From Castellaniella caeni NBRC 101664 (GTDB lineage: Bacteria; Pseudomonadota; Gammaproteobacteria; Burkholderiales; Burkholderiaceae_B): 64,000 bases of DNA. The stretch's first letter is position 1; each line of letters opens with the position of its first letter. This document shows positions 27,207-36,173 of this stretch, piece after piece. The position numbers were made by a program, and so were the translations under genes. Location of the stretch: NCBI RefSeq assembly GCF_001592225.1, contig NZ_BCWN01000012.1:33464-97463 (forward strand), given 5' to 3'. The notes beneath the pieces were generated by a model that worked only from the letters and a program-made list of their open reading frames with translations, made no database searches and was not told the DNA's origin.

Positions 27207-29672
27207 ATGTCAGATATCGCCCGGATGGCAGCCACCAGCGGCACGCGCCCTGTGCCCGCGCAGGCCCACACCCACCCGCCCGTGCAGCACGCGCACGGAC
27301 ACGAACACGCCTGCGACGGCCACGCGCATGTTCACAAAGATCACCCGCATGCCCACGACGGGCACGATGCGACGCCACACACGTCGGCCCAAACGGCGGC
27401 GTCCGGCACGCCCCGCGTCGGCAGTTGCTGCGCCAGCGGCCACGCGGACATGGCCGCATCCATGGCGGCCCTGGCGGCAGCGGCCCCCGAAGGCGACTAC
27501 GTGCGCACGCAGCTGCGCATCCTGCAGATGGACTGCCCCACCGAAGAAGCCCTCATCCGCCAGTCGCTGGGCAAGCTCGCACCGGTGCGGCGGCTGGAAT
27601 TCAACCTCATGCAGCGCGTGCTGACGGTGGTGCACGCCCCCGGCGCGCTGGACACCATCCTGCAAGCCATCCGCGAACTGGGCTTCACGCCCGAGCAGGC
27701 GGCAGGCGGCGCGACGGCCGCCGTCGAGCCCGCGAAGCCCTGGTGGCCGCTGGCCGCCGCGGGCATCGCGGCCCTGGGCGCCGAAGCGGCCCACTGGTTC
27801 AACGCGCCCGCCGCCCTGGCCGCCGCGCTGTCCATCCTGGCGGTACTGGGCTGCGGGCTGGGCACGTACCGCAAGGGCTGGACGGCCATTCGCCACGGCC
27901 AGCTCAACATCAACGCGCTCATGAGCATCGCCGTTACCGGCGCGCTGCTGCTGGGCCAATGGGCCGAGGCGGCCATGGTCATGGTGCTCTACGAACTGGC
28001 CGAACGCATCGAGGCGCGCTCGCTGGATCGTGCGCGCAACGCCGTGCAAGGCCTGTTGAAACTCACCCCCGAACAGGCCACCGTGCGCCAGGCCGACGGC
28101 CGCTGGGTGGACGTCGCGGCCAACGCCATCGCGCTGGGCGCGCGGGTGCGCGTGCGCCCCGGCGAACGCATTGCCCTGGACGGACGGGTGGAATCGGGCC
28201 GCTCCAGCATCGACCAGTCGCCCATCACCGGCGAAAGCCTGCCGGTCGACAAGACCCCGGGCGACCCGGTCTACGCGGGCACCATCAACGGCACCGGCAC
28301 GCTGGAATACGAAGTCACCAGCACGGCGGGTGACTCCACCCTGGCGCGCATCATTCGCGCCATCGAATCGGCACAATCCGCGCGCGCGCCCACCCAGCGC
28401 TTCGTCGATCGCTTCGCCCGCGTCTACACCCCCATCGTCGTGCTGCTGGCCCTTGCCGTCGCCGTGATCCCGCCGCTGGCGGGGCTGGGCGGCTGGCACG
28501 AATGGGTCTACAAGGCGCTGGTGCTGCTGGTGATCGCCTGCCCCTGCGCCTTGGTGATCTCCACCCCGGTCTCCATCGTCAGCGGGCTGGCGGCGGCGGC
28601 GCGCAACGGCGTGCTCGTCAAAGGCGGGGCGCACCTCGAACAAGGGCGCCTGCTGCGCTGGATCGCCCTGGACAAGACAGGCACCGTCACCCACGGACGC
28701 CCCGCACTCACCGACCAGCAGGTACTGGGCGCGCACGAAGCCGCGTACTGCAATGCGCTGGCGGCCAGCCTCGCCAGCCATTCAGACCACCCGGTGTCGC
28801 AGGCCATCGCCCGCGGGCTGGGCGCTGCGGGCCACGCTGACGGCCACGACGACGCATCCGGGGCTCAGGCCACACAAACGACAGCCGAGGGCGACGGCCC
28901 CTCCGGGACGGTGCGGCCACCCGTGCGCGATTTTCAGGCGCTGCCCGGGCGCGGCACACAAGGACGCATCGACGACGCGGCCTACCGCCTGGGCAACCAT
29001 CGGCTCATCCACGAAAGCGGCCTGTGTTCCGCCGCGCTCGAAACCCGGCTCGAACGACTGGAAAAATCCGGCAAGACCGTCGTGCTGCTGGCCAACGACC
29101 ACCAGGTGCTCGCCCTGTACGCCGTGGCCGACACCGTCAAACCCGAAAGCCGGGCGGCCATCCACGCGCTGCACGCCCAGGGGGTGCAGACCGCCATGCT
29201 GTCGGGCGACAACCCGCACACCGCCAGCGCCATCGCCGCGCAGGTGGGCATCGACCGGGCCGAGGGCAACCTGCTGCCCGAAGACAAGCTGCAGATCGTC
29301 GGCCAGCTGGCCGACGCGGGCCAGGGCGGCGTGGGCATGGTGGGCGACGGCATCAACGACGCGCCGGCGCTGGCGCGCGCCGACATCGGCTTTGCCATGG
29401 GCGCCATGGGCACGGACGCCGCCATCGAAACCGCCGACGTCGCCCTGATGGACGACGACCTGCGCAAGATCCCGTGGTTCATCGGCCTGTCGCGCGCCAC
29501 GCACCGCATCCTGGTGCAGAACGTCGCGCTGGCGCTGCTCATCAAGGCCGTCTTCCTGGTGCTCACCGTCGTCGGCCTGGGGACGATGTGGATGGCGGTC
29601 TTCGCCGACGTGGGGGCCAGCCTGCTGGTGGTGGGCAACGGCCTGCGCCTGCTGCGGCACCGGGCCGCCTGA
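27207..29672 (+). CDS. cadA: P1B-type ATPase, Cd/Zn/Pb exporter (CadA/ZntA class) with His-rich N-terminus
   Basis: 821 aa. Residues ~20-75 are exceptionally His-rich (HTHPPVQHAHGHEH, HVHKDHPHAHDGHD), then a CC pair (GSCCASGH). A heavy-metal-associated domain follows with the one-cysteine motif QMDCPTEE (Cys110), typical of the CadA2/ZntA branch. Transmembrane metal motif is CPC in VIACPCALV (~residue 445). The phosphorylation site DKTGTVT begins at ~residue 489, the nucleotide-binding His is in SHSDHPVSQA, and the hinge is GDGINDAPALA. It pumps divalent soft metals out of the cytoplasm. A low-complexity insert (DGHDDASGAQATQTTAEGDG) interrupts the N-domain. Controlled by the divergent MerR regulator. 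Confidence 0.95.
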   Translation: MSDIARMAATSGTRPVPAQAHTHPPVQHAHGHEHACDGHAHVHKDHPHAHDGHDATPHTSAQTAASGTPRVGSCCASGHADMAASMAALAAAAPEGDYVRTQLRILQMDCPTEEALIRQSLGKLAPVRRLEFNLMQRVLTVVHAPGALDTILQAIRELGFTPEQAAGGATAAVEPAKPWWPLAAAGIAALGAEAAHWFNAPAALAAALSILAVLGCGLGTYRKGWTAIRHGQLNINALMSIAVTGALLLGQWAEAAMVMVLYELAERIEARSLDRARNAVQGLLKLTPEQATVRQADGRWVDVAANAIALGARVRVRPGERIALDGRVESGRSSIDQSPITGESLPVDKTPGDPVYAGTINGTGTLEYEVTSTAGDSTLARIIRAIESAQSARAPTQRFVDRFARVYTPIVVLLALAVAVIPPLAGLGGWHEWVYKALVLLVIACPCALVISTPVSIVSGLAAAARNGVLVKGGAHLEQGRLLRWIALDKTGTVTHGRPALTDQQVLGAHEAAYCNALAASLASHSDHPVSQAIARGLGAAGHADGHDDASGAQATQTTAEGDGPSGTVRPPVRDFQALPGRGTQGRIDDAAYRLGNHRLIHESGLCSAALETRLERLEKSGKTVVLLANDHQVLALYAVADTVKPESRAAIHALHAQGVQTAMLSGDNPHTASAIAAQVGIDRAEGNLLPEDKLQIVGQLADAGQGGVGMVGDGINDAPALARADIGFAMGAMGTDAAIETADVALMDDDLRKIPWFIGLSRATHRILVQNVALALLIKAVFLVLTVVGLGTMWMAVFADVGASLLVVGNGLRLLRHRAA

Positions 29673-29732
29673 TGGGCCGGACCGGCCAGCGCAACGGGCC
29701 GCCCGCGGCGCCGGATCACGCCGGTGCAGGGC

Positions 29733-30620
29733 CTACTGCGAGCGCTTGAACGCCTCGACCAGAAAGTCGAGGAAACGGCGCATCAGCGCCGACTGGTATT
29801 CGCGGCTGGTATACACCGCATGAATGCCCAGGGGCTGGGGCGTGACGTCGGGCAGCAGCAGTTCGAGTTCGCCGCGTGCGACGTGGCCCGCCGCCGAATG
29901 CCAGGGCTGCAGACAGATGCCCGCGCCCGCCAGCGTGGCGCTCAGCAGGGTCAGGCTGTCGTTGGCGGTGAGATTGCCCCCCACGGGCACATCCACCACC
30001 CGGTCGGCCTGCATGAAGCGCCACAGGCTGCGGCCCAAATAGGTATACGTCAGGCAATTGTGTTCGGTCAGGTCGCTGAGCTGCTGGGGTCGGCCATGCC
30101 GCGCCAGATAGGCGGGCGCGGCACACAGCACCGAGCGGCAGGCGCCCAGGGGCCGCGCGATCAGGGCGGGATCCAGTGTATTGGTGACCCGCACCGCCAG
30201 GTCGATGCCTTCGGCCACCAGATCGACGGTCTTTTCGGCCACGTGCAGCTCGACCGCCGACTGCGGATGCCGCGCCAGAAACCGGCTGACCATCCCCGCC
30301 AGCACGGCATGGGCCAGCGATTGGGGACAGGCCACGCGCAGCACCCCCTGCATGCCACAGTCTTCGTCGGCGGACTGCCAGGGCAGCTGTTCGGCCAGAT
30401 CGAGCAGTTCGAGGCTGCGGGCCAGCACCTGCTGCCCCGTGCTGGTGAGCCCCAGATGCCGCGTATTGCGGTGCAGCAGGCGCGCCCCCACCCAGCTTTC
30501 CATTTCGGCCAGATACCGGGTCACCATGGCGCGGGACATGTCCAGCGACTGCGCTGCCGCCGTCAGGCTGCCTCGCTGGGCGATCGTGACAAAGACACGG
30601 GCTGCTGTCAGACGATCCAT
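29733..30620 (-). CDS. LysR-family transcriptional regulator
   Basis: 295 aa. The N-terminal HTH (residues ~1-60) reads MDRLTAARVFVTIAQRGSLTAAAQSLDMSRAMVTRYLAEMES, followed by the LysR substrate-binding domain (~90-290) with VRVTNTLDPALIARPLG and NDSLTLLSATLAGAGICLQPW. This is the CrgA/DmlR-like group of single-gene regulators. It diverges from the DsbA-like gene at 30759 across 138 bp of AT-richer DNA, so that gene is the likeliest target, but no inducer can be proposed. Confidence 0.92.
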   Translation of the reverse strand: MDRLTAARVFVTIAQRGSLTAAAQSLDMSRAMVTRYLAEMESWVGARLLHRNTRHLGLTSTGQQVLARSLELLDLAEQLPWQSADEDCGMQGVLRVACPQSLAHAVLAGMVSRFLARHPQSAVELHVAEKTVDLVAEGIDLAVRVTNTLDPALIARPLGACRSVLCAAPAYLARHGRPQQLSDLTEHNCLTYTYLGRSLWRFMQADRVVDVPVGGNLTANDSLTLLSATLAGAGICLQPWHSAAGHVARGELELLLPDVTPQPLGIHAVYTSREYQSALMRRFLDFLVEAFKRSQ

Positions 30621-30758
30621 ACGATGACCGATTCATGCAACGAAGATGCTCACATTATGCCGTTTATCAATCGGGAAAATAGTTACAAAATGGCGTCGGC
30701 CCCACATGACAAGGGTTAATCCTCAGATAGCCCCCTATTGATCGATTTTTTGACCAGA

Positions 30759-31433
30759 ATGACGAACGACGACAGCCCCCCGCCCGACAGAGACGATGGC
30801 ACTGTCCTGCACTATATTTTCGACCCGCTGTGTGGCTGGTGCTACGCCGTGGCGCCGCTCATCGAGGCGGCGCGCAAGATACGCGACATCCACATCGAAC
30901 TGCATCCGGGCGGCATGCTCAGCGGCCCCATGCGTCGGCGCATCACGGCCGACTGGCGCGAGCACGTCATTCCCATGGATCGCCGCATCGCGTCGCTCTC
31001 GGGCCAGCACTTCGGCGAGGCCTATTTCGACGGCCTGCTGCGCAACGACACGATCTGGCTGGACTCCGCCCCGCCCACCGCGGCCATCCTGGCCGCCGAG
31101 GCGCTGGCGGGACAAGGCCTGCAGATGCTGCACCGCATCCAGCGCGGCCACTACATCGAGGGGCAAGCGGTGGCCGAGCCCGATGTCCTGCTCGGCTTTG
31201 CCCGCGATCTCGACCTGGACGGCCCCACGTTCGAGGCCCACTTCGAATCGTGGGCGGGCAAGCGCAGCGAGGTGCACGTGGCCGCCACCCGGCAACTGAT
31301 GAACCAGTTCGGCATTTCGGGCTTTCCCGCCGTGCTCATGCATCGGGGCGGCACTTGGGGCACGCTGCCCATTCAACGCTACCTGGGGCGGCCCGCGCTC
31401 TGGCGCGAAGTGCTGGAAATGACCAAGGCCTGA
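30759..31433 (+). CDS. DsbA-family thioredoxin-fold protein, CGWC active site
   Basis: 224 aa from the ATG at 30759; an upstream TTG at 30738 would add 7 residues. The thioredoxin-like redox motif is CGWC in YIFDPLCGWCYAVAPLIEAA (~residue 26), with the cis-Pro loop GISGFPAVLM near residue 190. No signal peptide is visible, so it is probably a cytoplasmic disulfide/glutathione-linked oxidoreductase rather than a periplasmic DsbA. No RBS is obvious. It diverges from the LysR gene and ends 66 bp before a convergent lipoprotein gene. Confidence 0.88.
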   Translation: MTNDDSPPPDRDDGTVLHYIFDPLCGWCYAVAPLIEAARKIRDIHIELHPGGMLSGPMRRRITADWREHVIPMDRRIASLSGQHFGEAYFDGLLRNDTIWLDSAPPTAAILAAEALAGQGLQMLHRIQRGHYIEGQAVAEPDVLLGFARDLDLDGPTFEAHFESWAGKRSEVHVAATRQLMNQFGISGFPAVLMHRGGTWGTLPIQRYLGRPALWREVLEMTKA

Positions 31434-31499
31434 GCCAGCGTTGTACCCGGCCCGGGCGGGCGCCCGGCATCACCGGGCACCGCGCCGACGTGCAACCGC

Positions 31500-32003
31500 C
31501 TATCGGGGGATGGGTTCGCCGATCCACTGCAGCACGTCGCCATCCACCGTCGTCAGCACCAGCACCGGATTGGGCGCACTACCCTGCACCCGGGCGGACA
31601 CCTTGTCTTTCAGGCGGGCGGACACGGCCTGATCCAGCCGCATCAGCGGCGCCGGGCAGGCCTTCATGGTCGAGGCCAAGCCCCGCAACTGCAGGCTGCC
31701 AGGCGCCACCGCATACGCGCCGAACAGGGCATTGCAGCCGCCCCGCACATGCAGGCTCTGGGCATCGAAGCGCACCCGCAGACGGCGTTCGAGGCCGGGC
31801 GCCAGGTCGGCGATGGCCTGCCCGTCCGCAGTCTGGGCCGCGGCCAGCTGCCACTCGTAGGCGACCAGCGTATCGGTGTTCAAGGCGGGCGAAGCCGCGG
31901 ACGGCAGCGCGGCGGGCGCCTGCGGCGACACGCCCGCGGACGGCACCTGGGCACAAGCGCCCAGCAGCAGGGCAATGGATGAGAGAGCCAGGATTTTGGT
32001 CAT
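31500..32003 (-). CDS. META domain-containing lipoprotein (HslJ-like)
   Basis: 167 aa. The lipobox is LLGAC (signal MTKILALSSIALLLGAC), so the protein should be lipid-modified at Cys17. A proline/alanine spacer follows, then a META domain (~residues 45-165) with VAYEWQLAAA, RVRFDAQSLHVRGGCNALFGAY and GLASTMKACP, close to the family's 'GCNxxxGxY' and 'TMMACP' signatures. Relatives include HslJ, linked to heat-induced novobiocin resistance, and META proteins of unknown role. It diverges from efeU across 136 bp that contains a Fur-like box. Confidence 0.88.
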   Translation of the reverse strand: MTKILALSSIALLLGACAQVPSAGVSPQAPAALPSAASPALNTDTLVAYEWQLAAAQTADGQAIADLAPGLERRLRVRFDAQSLHVRGGCNALFGAYAVAPGSLQLRGLASTMKACPAPLMRLDQAVSARLKDKVSARVQGSAPNPVLVLTTVDGDVLQWIGEPIPR

Positions 32004-32092
32004 GAAACGTCCCTGAGGTGAAATCAGCCGACATGATACCGGCAGCGCTTGTTTCAGCGCTGCGTAAGAGATTCGCCAGTAGCATACAGAAC

Positions 32093-32111
32093 GCTAATCG
32101 TTTTCATTCGT
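32093..32111. promoter_or_regulatory. Putative Fur box upstream of efeU
   Basis: GCTAATCGTTTTCATTCGT matches the 19-bp Fur consensus at 12 of 19 positions, including TAAT and TTTCATT-like cores. It lies 29 bp upstream of the efeU start in the divergent META/efeU gap. Iron repression of efeUOB is the expected regulation. Confidence 0.55.
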
Positions 32112-32139
32112 TCTTCTGTATGAAGTACGTTTCAACATC

Positions 32140-33621
32140 ATGCTGGCTACGCTGATCATCGGTCTGAGAGAAGGGCTGGAAGCCGCGCTCATCGTCGGCA
32201 TCATTGCCGCCTTCCTGCGCAAAAACGGCACGCGCCTGACGGCCATGTGGATCGGCGTGGCCCTGGCCGTGGCGCTGTCCGTCGCCGTCGGCCTGGGGCT
32301 GAGCTGGATCGAGCGCGACCTGCCGCAGGCGCAGCAAGAAGGCATGGAATCGCTGATCGGCGCCATCGCAGTGTGCTTCGTGACTGGCATGATCCTGTGG
32401 ATGAACACCCACGCGCGCGACATGAAGCGCCAGCTGGAAACCGAAGCCACGGCCGCGCTGGGCGCCACGGGCCGCTATGCGCTGGCCGGCATGGCCTTTC
32501 TGGCCGTGTTGAAAGAAGGCTTCGAGACCAGCGTCTTCCTGTTGGCCACCTTCTCGGCGGCGCAATCGGCCGCCTGGGCTGCCGCGGGCGCCGTGCTCGG
32601 GCTGCTGCTGGCCGTCCTCATCGGCTGGGGCATTTACGCGGGCGGGGTACGTATCAATCTGTCCCGGTTCTTTCGGGCCACCGGGGGGTTTCTAGTGCTG
32701 GTGGCAGCGGGTCTGGTCGTCACCGCCCTGCGCACCGCGCACGAAGCGGGCTGGCTGAACGTCGGCCAGCCCGCTTTGCTGGATCTGTCCTGGTTGGTCG
32801 CCCCCGGCACCCTGCGCTCGGCGCTGCTCACCGGCGTGCTGGGCATCCCCGCCGACCCTCGACTGATCGAAGTCATCGGCTGGCTGGCCTACCTGATCCC
32901 CATCTCGCTGCTGATCTTCTGGCCCGCCGCACGCCGTCCGGGGCCCGCCGCCGCGCAAACCGAGGCAACCCACGCAGGCCTGACGACCCGCAGCTGGCAC
33001 CTGCACACCGACGAACGGCTGACAGGCGCCCAGGACATGCTGACGCTGGATGCGGTAGCGGCGCTGAACCGCGGGCGCATCCCGATCGGCTTGAGCCCCG
33101 CAGAGCACCCCGGCCCCTTCCACGCCGACTGGCGCATCCGCCGCACGCTCGACGTGCACAGCGCGGCCGACCACCTGACGGCGCTTGCGGCACACGGCAC
33201 GATCCTGGTCACACTCTCGGGCAGCGGACTGCTGACGCCACGCACGCTCACCGTCCGACAAACGGCCAGCCCCGGCCTGCAAGCCCTGGGCCCGCTTGCC
33301 TGGCGCACGCCGCAGACCTACACGGAACAGATCGGGCCAGCGCTGCGGCGCCGCGCGGCCGCCCACGCGGAATGGGCGTTCTGGGCGCGCCAGCTGCCCA
33401 TCGCCCTGCTGCTGGGCGCGTTGCTGCTGGTCGGGCAGGCCACACGCCGCCACCGCCGTTCCCGACGCCGTCTGCCCGCCCAGGGCAGCACGGCGCACGG
33501 CAGCGCCACGCAAAGCGACACGCTCCAAGACAGCACGACCCAAAATCGCACGACCCAAAACAGCCGCCCGCCACAAGATGGCCCCGCCCTTTCTCAAGGA
33601 ACCTTCCATGCACCCCTCTGA
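32140..33621 (+). CDS. efeU: Ferrous iron permease EfeU (FTR1 family) with large C-terminal extension
   Basis: 493 aa, against ~276 for E. coli EfeU. Residues 1-265 form the seven-helix FTR1 permease with the iron-binding REGLE motif at residues 9-13 and a second motif, KEGFE, at 125-129 (Lys in place of the usual Arg). Residues ~285-400 form an added soluble domain (WHLHTDERLTGAQDML...), then another membrane helix (~405-430, QLPIALLLGALLLVGQA) and an Arg/Gln/Thr-rich tail. With EfeO and EfeB it imports iron. Its last 14 bp overlap efeO. The extension is unusual among the EfeU proteins I know. Confidence 0.92.
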   Translation: MLATLIIGLREGLEAALIVGIIAAFLRKNGTRLTAMWIGVALAVALSVAVGLGLSWIERDLPQAQQEGMESLIGAIAVCFVTGMILWMNTHARDMKRQLETEATAALGATGRYALAGMAFLAVLKEGFETSVFLLATFSAAQSAAWAAAGAVLGLLLAVLIGWGIYAGGVRINLSRFFRATGGFLVLVAAGLVVTALRTAHEAGWLNVGQPALLDLSWLVAPGTLRSALLTGVLGIPADPRLIEVIGWLAYLIPISLLIFWPAARRPGPAAAQTEATHAGLTTRSWHLHTDERLTGAQDMLTLDAVAALNRGRIPIGLSPAEHPGPFHADWRIRRTLDVHSAADHLTALAAHGTILVTLSGSGLLTPRTLTVRQTASPGLQALGPLAWRTPQTYTEQIGPALRRRAAAHAEWAFWARQLPIALLLGALLLVGQATRRHRRSRRRLPAQGSTAHGSATQSDTLQDSTTQNRTTQNSRPPQDGPALSQGTFHAPL

Positions 33622-34834
33622 CGCCTCGCCACGCCACCTTCTCCTGTCCAGCCTGACGGCCCTCGCCCTTGCGAGCGCCGGGGCTGCGGCAGGGGCCGCC
33701 ACGCTCGCCACGCCCGCGCCTGGCGGCGTTTCGCACATTGCCATCACCCTGACGGGCGGCAACCAGGGACAGACCTGCGCGCTGGATCACGACAGCGCAC
33801 CGGCCGGCCCCATCACCTTCACCGTCACCAACAAGACGGCCACCGGCATCACCGAAGTGGAGTTGCTGAGCGAAAACCGCATCCTGGGCGAAAAAGAAAA
33901 CCTGGCGCCAGGCCTGCCGCCCGCGTCCTTCACGCTCACGCTGGGCGGCGGCGCCTACCAGATCTATTGCCCCGGCGCCCAACCCGAAACCCTGGCCTTC
34001 ACGGTGACGGGCAAGGCGGCGGCGCAAGCCAGCGGCGGCACCGCCGCCCTGCTGGCTGAAGGCACGCGCGGGTACGCCCATTACGTGGACGGCGTGGTCG
34101 ATGCCATGACCGCCGCCGTGGGGCGGTTGAAGGCCAACATCGACGCGGGCAAGCTCACGCAGGCCCGCGCCGATTACGCGCTCGCGCGCCCCTTCTACGA
34201 GCGCATCGAATCCGACGTGGACGGCTTCGTGCTGCCGGGCTTCAAGGCCACCGACAACGCGGGTAACCTGGATTACCTGATCGACATGCGCGCCTTGAAC
34301 CTCGACCCCAAAGTCGGCTGGCACGGCTTTCACGCGATCGAGCGCGACCTGTTCCAGCGCGGCAAGATCACTGCTGAAACCCAGCAGCTGGCCGCGGAAC
34401 TGCAAACAAACGTGGGACGGCTGGACGCGCTCGTCAAGACGCTCGACTACCAGCCCGAAGACCTGGCCAACGGCGCGGCCGACCTGCTCGAAGAAGTGCA
34501 GACCACCAAGATCACGGGCGAGGAAGAAGCCTACAGCCACATCGATCTGGTGGACTTCGCGGGCAACGTGGAAGGCGCCCAGCAAGCCTTCGCCTTTCTG
34601 GAGCCTGGGCTCAAGCAGATCGATCCGGCGCTCACGCAGCGGGTCAACGACCAGTTCACCCAGGTCAACGCCCTGCTGGACGGCTACCGCGACCCGCATG
34701 AAGCAGGCGGCTTCCGGCGCTACACGGCCGAGGTCAAGGCAGCCGACGCAGCCAAGCTGAGCCGCGCCATCCAAGCCTTGCAGGAACCCCTGTCGAAGAT
34801 CGCGGAAAAAGTCGCCACGGCAGGCAGGAGCTGA
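33608..34834 (+). CDS. efeO: Iron uptake system component EfeO (cupredoxin plus imelysin/M75 domains)
   Basis: 408 aa periplasmic protein. A signal peptide (hydrophobic LLLSSLTALALASAGAAAG) precedes a cupredoxin-like domain (~40-130, with QTCALDHD and ending GGAYQIYCPGA), then the imelysin-type peptidase M75 domain (~150-400). The iron-binding GxHxxE signature is present as GWHGFHAIERDLF near residue 240. It binds ferrous/ferric iron and passes it to EfeU. The start at 33608 uses the CTCAAGGAACC RBS and overlaps the end of efeU by 14 bp. Confidence 0.95.
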   Translation: MHPSDASPRHLLLSSLTALALASAGAAAGAATLATPAPGGVSHIAITLTGGNQGQTCALDHDSAPAGPITFTVTNKTATGITEVELLSENRILGEKENLAPGLPPASFTLTLGGGAYQIYCPGAQPETLAFTVTGKAAAQASGGTAALLAEGTRGYAHYVDGVVDAMTAAVGRLKANIDAGKLTQARADYALARPFYERIESDVDGFVLPGFKATDNAGNLDYLIDMRALNLDPKVGWHGFHAIERDLFQRGKITAETQQLAAELQTNVGRLDALVKTLDYQPEDLANGAADLLEEVQTTKITGEEEAYSHIDLVDFAGNVEGAQQAFAFLEPGLKQIDPALTQRVNDQFTQVNALLDGYRDPHEAGGFRRYTAEVKAADAAKLSRAIQALQEPLSKIAEKVATAGRS

Positions 34835-34839
34835 ACACC

Positions 34840-36147
34840 ATGACGCACGACGCGGATCACCCGGCACGAGGCGCAGACGGGCGCATCTCACGCCGCAGCC
34901 TGCTGCTGGGGACGACGGCGCTGGGCGCCGTCCACGGTCTGATAGCGGCACGCGCCGCCCAGGCGGCCCCTACGGCAAACACAACAAACAGCGACGCCCC
35001 ACCAGTGCAGCCCGCCGCCGACGCCGACACGATCACGCTGTCCAGCGCCTATGCCTTCTACGGCAACGGCGGCCAGGCGGGCATCATGACGCCGCCCCAG
35101 CGCTACGCGTTTTACATGACCTTCGACCTCACCACGACGCAGCGCGACGTGCTGCAGGTTCTGCTGGCGCGCTGGTCGGGCGCCATCGCCCAGATGATGC
35201 GCGGGCAGACCATCGGACGGGTGGAGCCCGACCGGCCCAGCGCGGTGGGCGAGGACACGGGCGAGGCGCTGGACTTGCACCCAGCCTCACTCACAGTCAC
35301 GGTGGGCCTGGGATCACGCGTGTTCAGCGACACCTACGGGCTCGCGGACAAGCGGCCCGCACTGCTGCGCCCGCTCAAGCAGCTGCCCAGCGACGCCCTG
35401 CTGCCCGAGTTCACTGGCGGCGACCTGTCGCTGCAGGCCTGTGCCGACGACCCGCAGGTGACCTACCACGCGGTGCGCGACCTGGCCCGCATCGCCAAAG
35501 ACCTGGGGGCCGCGTCCACGCGCTGGGCCGTGCTGGGCTTTGGGCGCGCATCATCCGGCAAAGGCCAGACCACGCCGCGCAACCTCTTTGGCTTTCGCGA
35601 CGGCACGCGCAACATCCAGTCCGCCGAGGATTTCAAGCGCTTCGTCTGGGTGCAGGACGGCCCCGCCTGGCAGCGCCACGGCAGCTACCAGGTCGTGCGC
35701 AAAATCCAGATGCATATCGAAAACTGGGACACCGACCGCGTCAGCGACCAGAATGACATCTTTGGCCGCCACAAGGTGTCTGGCGCGCCGCTGAGCGGGC
35801 AGCACGAGTTCGACACGCCCGACTTCGGCCGGGAAGCCCCCGACGGCACGCTGGTGATCCCAGCGACGGCCCACATCCGCCTGGCCGCGCACGAAAACAA
35901 CGGCGGCCTGAAGATACTGCGGCGCTCGTACAACTACACCGACGGCATCAACCGTGTCGGCCTGCTGGACGCGGGCCTGCTGTTCATCTGCTACCAGAAC
36001 GACCCGGCCCACTTCGAAACCCTGCAAGCCCGGCTCGGGGCCTCCGATGCGCTCAACGAATACATCGCCCATATCGGCTCCGCCGTGTTCTTCGTCCCCC
36101 CCGCGCCGCAGCCAGGGCATTACATCGGCGAGCCGTTGTTTACGTGA
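34840..36147 (+). CDS. efeB: Deferrochelatase/DyP-type peroxidase EfeB
   Basis: 435 aa, normal size. A twin-arginine signal (SRRSLLLGTTALGAVHGLIAARAAQA) indicates export of the folded haemoprotein to the periplasm. The DyP signature GFRDGTRN lies near residue 250, with the distal Arg and the proximal His in the following alpha/beta ferredoxin-like half; FICYQNDPAHF near the end is typical. It oxidises ferrous iron and/or extracts iron from haem for EfeUO. It starts 5 bp after efeO. A short GC hairpin (36153-36165) follows its stop. Confidence 0.95.
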   Translation: MTHDADHPARGADGRISRRSLLLGTTALGAVHGLIAARAAQAAPTANTTNSDAPPVQPAADADTITLSSAYAFYGNGGQAGIMTPPQRYAFYMTFDLTTTQRDVLQVLLARWSGAIAQMMRGQTIGRVEPDRPSAVGEDTGEALDLHPASLTVTVGLGSRVFSDTYGLADKRPALLRPLKQLPSDALLPEFTGGDLSLQACADDPQVTYHAVRDLARIAKDLGAASTRWAVLGFGRASSGKGQTTPRNLFGFRDGTRNIQSAEDFKRFVWVQDGPAWQRHGSYQVVRKIQMHIENWDTDRVSDQNDIFGRHKVSGAPLSGQHEFDTPDFGREAPDGTLVIPATAHIRLAAHENNGGLKILRRSYNYTDGINRVGLLDAGLLFICYQNDPAHFETLQARLGASDALNEYIAHIGSAVFFVPPAPQPGHYIGEPLFT

Positions 36148-36173
36148 GGGCGGCCCCGAAGGGGCGCGGATCC

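Noticed and set aside
33480..33607. The repeated ACGACCCAAAA-like stretch at the 3' end of efeU as a tandem repeat element
   Set aside because: It is short, inside the coding frame, and simply encodes a Thr/Gln/Asn/Ser-rich tail.
36153..36165. GCCCC-GAA-GGGGC hairpin as terminator of efeUOB
   Set aside because: The stem is only 5 bp and lacks a T-run; noted in the efeB entry but not called as a terminator.
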